From the NCBI GenBank assembly GCA_000754455.1, contig JNSE01000031.1, positions 1 to 64,000 on the forward strand: a DNA stretch of 64,000 bases. Reading direction: 5' to 3'. The translations under genes were made by a program, and so were the position numbers. Position 1 is the stretch's first letter; each line of letters opens with the position of its first letter. The DNA comes from an actinobacterium acAMD-2 (GTDB lineage Bacteria > Actinomycetota > Actinomycetes > UBA12327). Below are positions 46,127 through 53,649 of this stretch, piece after piece. Below the pieces are notes generated by a model. That model searched no databases, was not told the origin of the DNA, and was given only the letters and a program-made list of their open reading frames with translations.

Positions 46127-46468
46127 TTACCAAATCACGGCGATAGCGATGTTGACTACCGTTAAGCCACCAATAAGGCCCCAGACCGGAAGTGAAACCG
46201 TGGCCTTCTTGCGATTAATGATCACTAACACAGCAATCACAGCAGCGATGCCGAGCTTGACGGCCACCTTGGTCTGGTTGACATCAAGTTCCTGCATTTC
46301 GCGCAGGCCTACGAGCAAGATTCCCGTCACCAGTTGAACCAAGATTCCGTGGAACATGGCGTTGTTGATGACTTTTTCTCGGGCTGTCATCTGGACGAAG
46401 AAGCCACCAAACAAGCTGGCCAACCCGATGAAGTGAACGACGAGCACGATTTCGCGAAATATGTCCAT
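46127..46468 (-). CDS. Small integral membrane protein, four helices, function unknown
   Basis: 113 residues from the ATG at 46468. Four membrane segments: about 6-24, 37-56, 69-85 and 94-112. The phrase VHFIGLASLFGGFFVQM resembles small actinobacterial membrane proteins of unknown role. No motif of catalysis. TAAAGT lies six bases before the ATG. It converges with the deacetylase gene (27 bp). Confidence 0.75.
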   Translation of the reverse strand: MDIFREIVLVVHFIGLASLFGGFFVQMTAREKVINNAMFHGILVQLVTGILLVGLREMQELDVNQTKVAVKLGIAAVIAVLVIINRKKATVSLPVWGLIGGLTVVNIAIAVIW

Positions 46469-46474
46469 AGCCAA

Positions 46475-46480
46475 ACTTTA
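46475..46480 (-). promoter_or_regulatory. Putative leaderless -10 box (TAAAGT)
   Basis: On the minus strand TAAAGT ends six bases before the ATG at 46468. Confidence 0.5.
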
Positions 46481-46517
46481 GCCACACCGCCAGGCAGAAC
46501 GCGACGTGGCTCGCCAA

Positions 46518-47462
46518 TTACTCCTTCAGCGCCAAACCCCACAGTTCAGCCACCTCAGCGGGCGTGGGCTTCCATTCATAAGCCGCAAGGTTGGCTTCCA
46601 CCTGCTCCACCGAGGTCGCTCCCGCGATCACCGAACTCACCGGGCGGGTCATGGCCAAAACTCCGAGAGCCAACTCGAGCAGGGTGCGACCGCGTTCGCC
46701 CGCCCACACACTCAACGCTTCGATGACATCGAGTTGTTCGGCCGTCACGGAAGCTTGCCGACCCTGGAGGCGACCATCCGTGGGCCAGGGTTGGTCGCGA
46801 CGAACCTTTCCGGTCAACAATCCGCTCGCTAACGGGAAGAAGGGCAAGACGCCCAAGCCGTATTCGATGGCGGTCGGAAGCAGTGCGTCCAAAGCTTCGG
46901 CCTTGAGTAACGAAAAATTATTTTGCGCGCTGATAAAGGGTGTGACATCAAGGTCCTTGCTCGCCTCACCAGCAGCACGGATCTGCTCAGCTGAGAATTG
47001 CGAGTTGCCGATGTAGCGCACTTTGCCTTCCACCACCAATTCGTGGAGAGCCAGGAGCGTTTCCTCAATCGGCGTGGAGGTATCAGGTGAATGCATTTGA
47101 TAGAGGTCGATGTAGTCAGTGCCGAGGCGCCGGAGTGATTGTTCGACCGCAAAGCGGATGTAGGTTCGCCCTCCGTACGCCCCAAGGGTGGGGTCGTAAC
47201 CCATGGGCATCGAGTCATGACCAAATTTCGTAGCGATAACTACATCCGAGCGACGCTTACCCAAGGCTCGGCCAAGAAACTCCTCGGACTTTCCACTGTC
47301 GCCGTACACATCAGCGGTGTCAAAGAAGGTAATCCCGCCCGCAAGAGCAGCATCCACTACCTCACGCGTTTTCTCTTCATCAATGCGCCAGCCAAAGTTA
47401 TTGCAACCCAAACCCAAACCGGAGATGAAGCACTGTGATTGCCCAAGATTGCGAGTTCTCAC
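46518..47462 (-). CDS. Aldo/keto reductase
   Basis: 314 residues from a GTG at 47462, for which TGAGGA lies seven bases upstream, overlapping the stop of the SDR gene. A start further upstream would overlap that gene. Catalytic tetrad Asp48, Tyr53, Lys79 and His124 (FFDTADVYG, ATKFG, YQMHSPD) and the NADPH loop near VIAGATSVEQVEANLAA are complete. It belongs to the YajO/AKR11-type group; substrate unknown. Downstream of guaA and the SDR gene in one leftward unit. Confidence 0.92.
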   Translation of the reverse strand: MRTRNLGQSQCFISGLGLGCNNFGWRIDEEKTREVVDAALAGGITFFDTADVYGDSGKSEEFLGRALGKRRSDVVIATKFGHDSMPMGYDPTLGAYGGRTYIRFAVEQSLRRLGTDYIDLYQMHSPDTSTPIEETLLALHELVVEGKVRYIGNSQFSAEQIRAAGEASKDLDVTPFISAQNNFSLLKAEALDALLPTAIEYGLGVLPFFPLASGLLTGKVRRDQPWPTDGRLQGRQASVTAEQLDVIEALSVWAGERGRTLLELALGVLAMTRPVSSVIAGATSVEQVEANLAAYEWKPTPAEVAELWGLALKE

Positions 47463-47472
47463 GACGAAATCC

Positions 47473-48192
47473 TCACCATGGGATGACATCGCCGTTGTAA
47501 CGACGAAATGTTCCCGAGTCGGCCATCGTGAACCCACTGATCAAGGACCGCAAGCCGGCCACGCTCTCATCAACATCGACATCGCCGCCACCCAAGCCCA
47601 TGCGGGTACGCACATACCCGGGACACATGATCGCTACAACGATGTCGCGGTCCTGCAAGGTGCGAGCAACGATCGTCATCGCCTTATTCAGGGCGGCTTT
47701 GCTCGTGGTGTAGGCCATCGCTGGTCGATCGCTGCCACCAATGGAGCCAGCACCACTGGACAAGGTGACGATCATCTTTTTCTCACTGGCGGCAACGTTG
47801 TCTACTAGCGCCTCGGTGACGTTGATCGTCCCCAAGGTGTTAACGCGCAACACATCGGCCCACACATCAAGGTCAACCGTGCCAAAACGCTGCTTCTGGA
47901 TGTTTTCTACAAAGGGCAGGGGTCCGAATATCCCGGCATTGTTGATCAAGAGGTCAATGGGCTGGCCATTCAAGCGTTCGGCGAACGCTCGCACGCTTTC
48001 CGCTTCCCCGATTTCGAGCGGTTCGATCCGCAGGTTGGGGTGAGCCTCGACCACAGCTGCTAGCTCATCGGAAATTTCCATGCTGCGAACAGTGGCGATG
48101 ACATCCCAGCCATCAGCTAAATATTGACGGGCCAACTCAAGCCCAATACCGCGATTGGCGCCCGTCACACACATGACCGGATTACCGCTCAT
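47473..48192 (-). CDS. Short-chain dehydrogenase/reductase
   Basis: 239 residues from the ATG at 48192 with GGGAG just upstream, inside the guaA end. TGANRGIG at 10-17 for the cofactor, NNAG at 84-87, Ser145/146 and catalytic Tyr161-x3-Lys165 (YTTSK). Classical SDR; the best resemblance is to carbonyl-reductase-like SDRs. Substrate unknown. Its pairing with an aldo/keto reductase suggests reduction of a shared carbonyl pool. Confidence 0.92.
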   Translation of the reverse strand: MSGNPVMCVTGANRGIGLELARQYLADGWDVIATVRSMEISDELAAVVEAHPNLRIEPLEIGEAESVRAFAERLNGQPIDLLINNAGIFGPLPFVENIQKQRFGTVDLDVWADVLRVNTLGTINVTEALVDNVAASEKKMIVTLSSGAGSIGGSDRPAMAYTTSKAALNKAMTIVARTLQDRDIVVAIMCPGYVRTRMGLGGGDVDVDESVAGLRSLISGFTMADSGTFRRYNGDVIPW

Positions 48193-48194
48193 GA

Positions 48195-49769
48195 CTACTC
48201 CCATTCGATGGTGCCCGGTGGCTTACTGGTGATGTCCAAGGTCACACGATTAACGTCGCGCACTTCATTGGTGATTCGCGTGGAGATGCGCGCCAGCACG
48301 TCATAAGGCAATCGCGACCAGTCCGCAGTCATGGCATCTTCACTCGAAACGGGACGCAAGACGATCGGGTGGCCGTAGGTGCGACCATCGCCCTGCACTC
48401 CGACGCTGCGAACGTCAGCCAACAACACCACAGGGCACTGCCAAATATCGCGATCTAAGTCAGCGGCGGTCAATTCCTCACGAGCAATCGCATCAGCTTC
48501 ACGCAAGATCGCCAAACGATCTTCGGTGATAGACCCAATAATGCGAATCGCCAGTCCCGGTCCGGGGAACGGGTGACGCCAAACAATCTCCGGCGGAAGT
48601 CCTAACTCAAGACCCACGGCGCGGACTTCATCCTTGAACAAGGTGCGCAACGGCTCAACCAAGGAGAACTGCAAGTCATCAGGCAGGCCACCGACGTTGT
48701 GGTGACTCTTAATGTTGGCCGTTCCGCTACCGCCACCAGATTCCACGACATCTGGATAGAGCGTGCCTTGAACGAGGAATTCGACTTCCTCGCCCTGCTC
48801 GCCGGCCTCAGCGACGACTTCGCGAGCGGCTTGCTCAAAGACGCGGATGAACTCGCGACCAATGATCTTGCGCTTGGTTTCTGGGTCGCTCACATCGGCG
48901 AGGGCTTCAAGGAATCGATCCCGAGCATCAACAACTTTGAGTTTGATACCCGTTGCCGCCACATAGTCACGCTCGACTTGTTCGGCTTCACCCTTGCGCA
49001 ACAAACCATGGTCAACAAATACGCATGTGAGTTGATCCCCCACCGCTTTGTGCACGATGGCAGCGGCAACCGCTGAATCCACGCCACCGCTGAGGCCACA
49101 GACAACCGCCTTCGACCCCACTTGTTGCTTGATCAGCGCAACCTGGTCATCAATGACGTTGCTCATGGTCCAGTTCGGGGAAATTGCGGCGATGTTATAG
49201 AGGAAATGCTCCAGGATCGTTTGCCCTTGTTCGCTGTGCATGACTTCAGGGTGGAATTGCACTCCAGCCAAACGACGATCAAGGTTTTCAAAGGCCGCGA
49301 CCGGGGCGCCCTGGGTTGTCGCGGTTACGACGAATCCGTCGGGAGCGGTATGCACCGCATCGCCATGTGACATCCACACATTCAGCGAGGAACTCAACGA
49401 GTCAAAGAGGGCGGACTTTGGCTCGGTCACCGTCAGTGCCGTACCGCCGAACTCACTTAAGCCGGTTTGTGCGACGGTGCCGCCCAAAGCAGCAGCCATG
49501 GTTTGGAAGCCGTAACAAATACCAAATATTGGGATACCTGCGGCAAAGACGTCGGCATCAATGGACGGTGCGCCTTCGGCATAAACACTGGCGGGACCAC
49601 CGGACAAAATCACAGCAGCCGGATTCATCGCGGCTAATTCGGCAGCCGAGATGGTGTGGGGAACGATCTGGGAAAAGACCTTCGCCTCTCGGACTCGACG
49701 CGCAATCAGCTGCGCGTACTGCGCTCCAAAGTCAACAACAATGACGGTGGGCTGGTCTGACGAAGTCAC
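48195..49769 (-). CDS. guaA: GMP synthase (glutamine-hydrolysing)
   Basis: 524 residues. Glutamine amidotransferase domain 8-195 with nucleophile Cys85 (GICYGFQ) and VQFHPEV-type His; ATP pyrophosphatase domain with GLSGGVDSAV; dimerisation domain ending KPPGTIEWE. Converts XMP to GMP. GTG start seven bases after TAGGAT, with no ribosome site. Confidence 0.98.
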   Translation of the reverse strand: MTSSDQPTVIVVDFGAQYAQLIARRVREAKVFSQIVPHTISAAELAAMNPAAVILSGGPASVYAEGAPSIDADVFAAGIPIFGICYGFQTMAAALGGTVAQTGLSEFGGTALTVTEPKSALFDSLSSSLNVWMSHGDAVHTAPDGFVVTATTQGAPVAAFENLDRRLAGVQFHPEVMHSEQGQTILEHFLYNIAAISPNWTMSNVIDDQVALIKQQVGSKAVVCGLSGGVDSAVAAAIVHKAVGDQLTCVFVDHGLLRKGEAEQVERDYVAATGIKLKVVDARDRFLEALADVSDPETKRKIIGREFIRVFEQAAREVVAEAGEQGEEVEFLVQGTLYPDVVESGGGSGTANIKSHHNVGGLPDDLQFSLVEPLRTLFKDEVRAVGLELGLPPEIVWRHPFPGPGLAIRIIGSITEDRLAILREADAIAREELTAADLDRDIWQCPVVLLADVRSVGVQGDGRTYGHPIVLRPVSSEDAMTADWSRLPYDVLARISTRITNEVRDVNRVTLDITSKPPGTIEWE

Positions 49770-49776
49770 GACACCG

Positions 49777-49782
49777 ATCCTA
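49777..49782 (-). promoter_or_regulatory. Putative leaderless -10 box (TAGGAT) for guaA
   Basis: On the minus strand TAGGAT ends seven bases before the guaA GTG, in the 54-bp guaB-guaA gap. Confidence 0.45.
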
Positions 49783-49823
49783 GAGTTTGGCCAAATCCGA
49801 CGAGCACATACGTCTGAGAAAAA

Positions 49824-51332
49824 TCAGTTGCCTTGGTAGTTCGGGGCTTCGACTGTCATTTGGACATCGTGTGGGTGACTCTCACGAAGCCCAGCGGCTG
49901 TAATGCGAACAAAACGTCCCCGGTCTTGCAATTCAGGGATGGTGGATGTTCCGGCATAGCCCATGGATGCACGCAAGCCGCCCACCAATTGGTGAGCAAC
50001 AGCAGCCAGTGGTCCTCGATAAGGAACTTGACCTTCAACGCCTTCGGGAACGAGCTTGTCTTCACTCAACACATCGTCTTGGAAGTAACGGTCCTTGCTG
50101 TATGAGCGTCGAGTGCCACGCGACTGCATGGCTCCCAGCGAGCCCATGCCACGGTAGGACTTGAACTGCTTGCCGTTAATAAAGATCAAATCGCCAGGGG
50201 TTTCATCGCAACCGGCGAGCAAGCTCCCCAACATCACGGTGTCAGCGCCAGCGACCAATGCCTTCGCAATGTCGCCGCTGTATTGCAAGCCACCATCACC
50301 GATGACGGGAACGCCAGCGGCACGAGCGGCCAAGGAGGCTTCGTAAATAGCGGTGACCTGTGGCACGCCAACTCCAGCCACCACACGAGTGGTGCAGATC
50401 GAACCAGGTCCCACGCCGACCTTGATGCCATCAGCACCAGCGTCGATCAGGGCTTGGGCACCAGCCCGGGTGGCGATGTTTCCACCAACAACGTCTACAG
50501 CAGTGTCGCGCTTGAGACGAGCGACCATATCCAGCACGTCTTTGTTGTGGCCGTGGGCGGTGTCAACGACGATGAAGTCAACGGCTGCATCAATCAAGGT
50601 GCGTGCTCGCTTGTAGGCATCTTCGCCGACACCAACAGCTGCACCAACGACCAGGCGTCCGGCTGAATCCTTCGTCGCCAAGGGGTACTTGTCAGACTTT
50701 TCAAAGTCCTTGACCGTAATCAAACCGCGCAATCGTCCGGCATCATCGACCAGCGGAAGCTTTTCAATCTTGTTCAGTGCGAGCAGACCCATCGCGTCAT
50801 CGCCAGAGATTCCCACTGGACCAGTGACCAGTGGCATCGGCGTCATGACATCGCGCACACTGCGAGACATATCAGTTTCAAAGCGTATGTCGCGGTTCGT
50901 CACGATGCCCAGGAGCAATCCTGATTCATCGATGACCGGTACACCGCTGATTCGGTAGCGGCCACACAATTCGTCAACATCAGCCAAGGTGTCATTTGGG
51001 CCACAGGTCACTGGATTGGTCACCATGCCGGCTTCGGAACGCTTGACCAAGTCCACTTGGGCCGTCTGGTCTTCAATGGAGAGGTTGCGGTGCAGAACGC
51101 CGACGCCGCCTTGGCGCGCCATCGCGATGGCCAAACGCGCTTCCGTCACGGTGTCCATGGCCGAAGAAACCAACGGGATCTTGACCGAAATATTGCGGGT
51201 CAGGCGTGAAGTGGTGTCCACTTCGCTGGGAACTACATCGGATGCACCAGGCAGCAACAAGACGTCGTCATAGGTCAAACCAAGGAATGCAAACTTTTCA
51301 GGCAGGCCATCCGACGCAGTTACTGGGTTCAA
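49824..51332 (-). CDS. guaB: IMP dehydrogenase
   Basis: 502 residues if read from a TTG at 51332 with GAGGATGG upstream; a TTG at 51359 in the same frame gives 511 residues. I see no ATG or GTG start upstream of the conserved PEKFAFLGLTYDDVLLLPGASDVVP. Catalytic Cys313 in GPGSICTTRVVAGVG, CBS pair at about 105-215, and GGLQYSGDIAKAL. Converts IMP to XMP with NAD, the step before GuaA. Confidence 0.95.
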   Translation of the reverse strand: MNPVTASDGLPEKFAFLGLTYDDVLLLPGASDVVPSEVDTTSRLTRNISVKIPLVSSAMDTVTEARLAIAMARQGGVGVLHRNLSIEDQTAQVDLVKRSEAGMVTNPVTCGPNDTLADVDELCGRYRISGVPVIDESGLLLGIVTNRDIRFETDMSRSVRDVMTPMPLVTGPVGISGDDAMGLLALNKIEKLPLVDDAGRLRGLITVKDFEKSDKYPLATKDSAGRLVVGAAVGVGEDAYKRARTLIDAAVDFIVVDTAHGHNKDVLDMVARLKRDTAVDVVGGNIATRAGAQALIDAGADGIKVGVGPGSICTTRVVAGVGVPQVTAIYEASLAARAAGVPVIGDGGLQYSGDIAKALVAGADTVMLGSLLAGCDETPGDLIFINGKQFKSYRGMGSLGAMQSRGTRRSYSKDRYFQDDVLSEDKLVPEGVEGQVPYRGPLAAVAHQLVGGLRASMGYAGTSTIPELQDRGRFVRITAAGLRESHPHDVQMTVEAPNYQGN

Positions 51333-51365
51333 GTCGCACCATCCTCGTCGGGGATTCAATGCTTA

Positions 51366-51371
51366 ATGCTA
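51366..51371 (-). promoter_or_regulatory. Putative -10 box (TAGCAT) for guaB
   Basis: On the minus strand TAGCAT ends six bases before the in-frame TTG at 51359. Transcription starting there would give either a leaderless TTG or a leader of about 27 nt that carries the GAGG site for TTG 51332. Confidence 0.45.
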
Positions 51372-51375
51372 CCTG

Positions 51376-51987
51376 CTAGCTGACGTAGCCCCACCGGTAG
51401 CCCAAGGCAGCAGCCTGTGCGCGATCAGCTGCACCGATTTTGCGGAACAACCGTCGAGCGTGGGTCTTGACCGTGTCTTCAGACAAGAACAACTCCTTGC
51501 CGATCTCTCCATTGCTGCGACCCCGGCTCATGCCTTCAAGAACTTGAAGCTCGCGTTCGGTTAAAGCTGGCGGCTCGCCGACGAGAAGTTCGCGGGGGCG
51601 ACGCTGAGCTGAACCCCAAGCAGCCGACTCCAGGGCAAAGGAAACCGTGCTGGTGATTTCTTCGCGAGTTGCGTCCTTCGTAAGAAATCCTCGAGCTCCT
51701 GTGGCAATCGCGCGCGAGACAGCATCACGATCTTGCGCAACAGTGACCATCACGATGACCGCTTCCGGGTGCCGCATGACCAAGCGACGGGCAGCTTCGA
51801 TGCCGCCAATGCCAGGCATCCGCACATCCATCAACACCAAGTTGGGCTGCTCAACAGGCCAACGGTCCAAGACCTCTTCACCGCTCACCGCAACATCTAC
51901 GCGCTGGACGCCAGGAACCAGAGCAACGTTTCGACGCAATGTTTCACGCGACATGGCAGCGTCGTCACACACGAGAACCGTGGCCAT
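51376..51987 (-). CDS. bldM: BldM-like response regulator (NarL/FixJ family)
   Basis: 203 residues from the ATG at 51987. Receiver domain with Asp8-Asp9, phosphoacceptor Asp54 (LVLMDVRMPGIGG), Thr82 and Lys104; LuxR-type helix-turn-helix at about 140-203 (LTERELQVLEGMSRGRSNGEIGKELFLSEDTVKTHARRLFRKIGA is nearly the Streptomyces BldM sequence from memory, given here in part). No partner kinase is nearby. In Streptomyces BldM controls sporulation genes, alone or with WhiI, and does not need phosphorylation at Asp54. Context whiD / bldM / guaB is the Streptomyces order. Confidence 0.9.
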   Translation of the reverse strand: MATVLVCDDAAMSRETLRRNVALVPGVQRVDVAVSGEEVLDRWPVEQPNLVLMDVRMPGIGGIEAARRLVMRHPEAVIVMVTVAQDRDAVSRAIATGARGFLTKDATREEITSTVSFALESAAWGSAQRRPRELLVGEPPALTERELQVLEGMSRGRSNGEIGKELFLSEDTVKTHARRLFRKIGAADRAQAAALGYRWGYVS

Positions 51988-52065
51988 GGACAACCTGCCT
52001 TTCCGCAGACATGAAGTGAATAGGTACTCACCATGTATCGGCAGGGTCATCAGGGTTCTTGAATA

Positions 52066-52080
52066 CGGCCCGATGGGCCG
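52066..52080 (-). terminator. Short GC hairpin after the CarH-like gene (weak terminator or operator)
   Basis: CGGCCC-GAT-GGGCCG is a perfect 6-bp stem with a 3-base loop in the gap between the CarH-like and bldM-like genes. No T-run follows on the minus strand, so termination is doubtful. Confidence 0.3.
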
Positions 52081-52107
52081 AGGCGAGGGTGCGAAAGGCC
52101 GGTCAGG

Positions 52108-53085
52108 CTAAATAAAGCCTCGAGCCGCATTGGACAGGCGGGTCACAGCCTCGGTGAGGTCGCGGGTCAAGACCGCGCCGTCTGGCAGGGCGCCCGGCCA
52201 GCCAGGCCCACCCAGGACCACTGAAGGTGCGGACTTCATCTTGCGCAGCGCGTGAACGTCGAGATAGTCGCCGGTAATCCGGTCGTGCGCCCACACCATG
52301 ACCGCGGGCGAGCCCGAGCGGGCCACCGCAGACACCAAGGCGTCAAGGGGGACTCGGGCACCTAGCATTCTGCTGGCCACCCCCCGCTCAGCCAAGCCGG
52401 CCGCGACTGCGTGAAGCGGAAGGGTATGCAGCTCATCGGGAGCTGCAGCCAAGATGATGGGTCGTGAACCAAAAGGTTCGACCAAGCTCTCGGCAACTTC
52501 ACGAAGAGCACCAACCACCCCTTCGGACAAGATGTGCTCGATTTCAATGCCTTGACCCGTGGATAGAAAGCGCTCACCCACGCCAACCAAAACGGGAGAG
52601 ATGATGTTGTCCCACGTCCATACGGTGCCACGCGTGTTCAAGGACTCTTTCAGAATGCGTCGAACCGCGGGGGAATCAAGCGCTAACGCTGCGCGCGAGA
52701 GTCCGCGTGCTTGAGCTGCGCCACCGTGAATGGGAACGACTTGTCCGCCACCGGCTCGACCACGCTCGGTGGGTGCTGCCACGCCGCGATCAGGCTCAAC
52801 GCTTTCTCGGGCCAAACCAGCATCGGCTTCCAACGCTGCTCTGGCCGCATCAGCAGGCGAACAACCGTCAAAGACCAGGGCCCGCATGATTTCCAGGCGC
52901 ATGAGGTCTTCCACGCTGTAGCGGCGGTGTGCCCCCGCGCTGTGCCCACTGGGGCCGATGCCATAGCGGCGATCCCAGGTGCGAAGCGTGGCAGGCGCCA
53001 CGCCCAAGCGACGCGCCACAGCGGCCACCGTCAGACCCACGTCGGGGGTTACCGGGACCTCAAAGGGGGCCGAAGAGTCGCTCAC
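52108..53085 (-). CDS. MerR-family regulator with cobalamin-binding domain (CarH/LitR-like)
   Basis: 325 residues from a GTG at 53085. MerR helix-turn-helix at 17-80 (LTVAAVARRLGVAPATLRTWDRRYGI), a flexible 85-125 linker, then a four-helix B12-cap domain and a Rossmann B12-binding domain to the C-terminus. The CarH Wx9EH motif reads Phe173-x9-Glu183-His184, and the lower cobalt ligand His220 is kept in APDELHTLP. AdoCbl-bound CarH represses carotenoid genes in the dark and falls off DNA in light. The Trp-to-Phe change makes light-sensing uncertain; a B12 or redox sensor is the alternative. Divergent from whiB. Confidence 0.85.
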   Translation of the reverse strand: MSDSSAPFEVPVTPDVGLTVAAVARRLGVAPATLRTWDRRYGIGPSGHSAGAHRRYSVEDLMRLEIMRALVFDGCSPADAARAALEADAGLARESVEPDRGVAAPTERGRAGGGQVVPIHGGAAQARGLSRAALALDSPAVRRILKESLNTRGTVWTWDNIISPVLVGVGERFLSTGQGIEIEHILSEGVVGALREVAESLVEPFGSRPIILAAAPDELHTLPLHAVAAGLAERGVASRMLGARVPLDALVSAVARSGSPAVMVWAHDRITGDYLDVHALRKMKSAPSVVLGGPGWPGALPDGAVLTRDLTEAVTRLSNAARGFI

Positions 53086-53173
53086 AACGCCTATTTTGGG
53101 GGGTTGTGGCCACATCCGCCACTCAGGAGCCCCCGTTTCCCGAAATTAGTCAAAACTTTTTCGTCTGAACAAC

Positions 53174-53202
53174 TTGACCAACTGTTGAAACGATATTATG
53201 TT
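53174..53202 (+). promoter_or_regulatory. Putative sigma-70-type promoter of the whiB-like gene
   Basis: TTGACC (53174-53179), a 17-bp spacer and TATGTT (53197-53202) give a good -35/-10 pair, about 53 bp before the ATG. CAAC boxes overlap and flank it (53170, 53179, 53208, 53214). Confidence 0.6.
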
Positions 53203-53254
53203 TCTACCAACAGCAACACCGCAAGCAGGAATAACCGTCCTTTGGAGGAATGCA

Positions 53255-53569
53255 ATGGCAGATATCTCTCGGCTCCCTGGCCCGAACGCTGACCTGTGGG
53301 ATTGGCAACTCGAAGGCGCCTGCCGTGATGTAGACACCGAGGCCTTCTTTCACCCCGAAGGTGAGCGTGGCTCCGCTCGCTCACGCCGTGAACTTGCCGC
53401 CAAGGCCATCTGTGCCACATGCCCCGTCATTGCGTCATGCGCCTCGCATGCACTCGCCGTTCGCGAACCGTACGGCGTCTGGGGCGGCATGAGCGAAGAC
53501 GACCGCTTGGCGATCATCGAAGCTGGCAAGGCGCTACGACCAGGAGCCACTCCCGCATTTGCTTCCTAG
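53255..53569 (+). CDS. whiD: WhiB-family iron-sulfur regulator (WhiD/WhiB3-like)
   Basis: 104 residues from the ATG at 53255 with GGAGGA at 53244-53249. The four [4Fe-4S] cysteines are Cys23, Cys53, Cys56 and Cys62 (C-x29-C-x2-C-x5-C), followed by GVWGG and a basic/charged C-terminus. WhiB proteins bind the primary sigma factor and act as redox- and NO-sensitive transcription factors. The position next to bldM and groEL supports a WhiD/WhiB3 orthologue. Its own promoter and a perfect terminator make it monocistronic. Confidence 0.92.
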   Translation: MADISRLPGPNADLWDWQLEGACRDVDTEAFFHPEGERGSARSRRELAAKAICATCPVIASCASHALAVREPYGVWGGMSEDDRLAIIEAGKALRPGATPAFAS

Positions 53570-53607
53570 TCTTTTGCTTCACCGCACCACCCCCTCAGAA
53601 GAACTGA

Positions 53608-53637
53608 CAAAGCCCGCTACACAAGTAGCGGGCTTTG
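53608..53637. terminator. Bidirectional intrinsic terminator
   Basis: Perfect 13-bp stem CAAAGCCCGCTAC / GTAGCGGGCTTTG with an ACAA loop and T-rich ends on both sides, between convergent whiB and groEL. Confidence 0.9.
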
Positions 53638-53649
53638 TTATGTGAAGGG

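Noticed and set aside
53170..53217. CAAC boxes upstream of whiB as binding sites for the CarH-like regulator.
   Set aside because: Four-base words are too short and their spacing is irregular; kept only as a note on the promoter.
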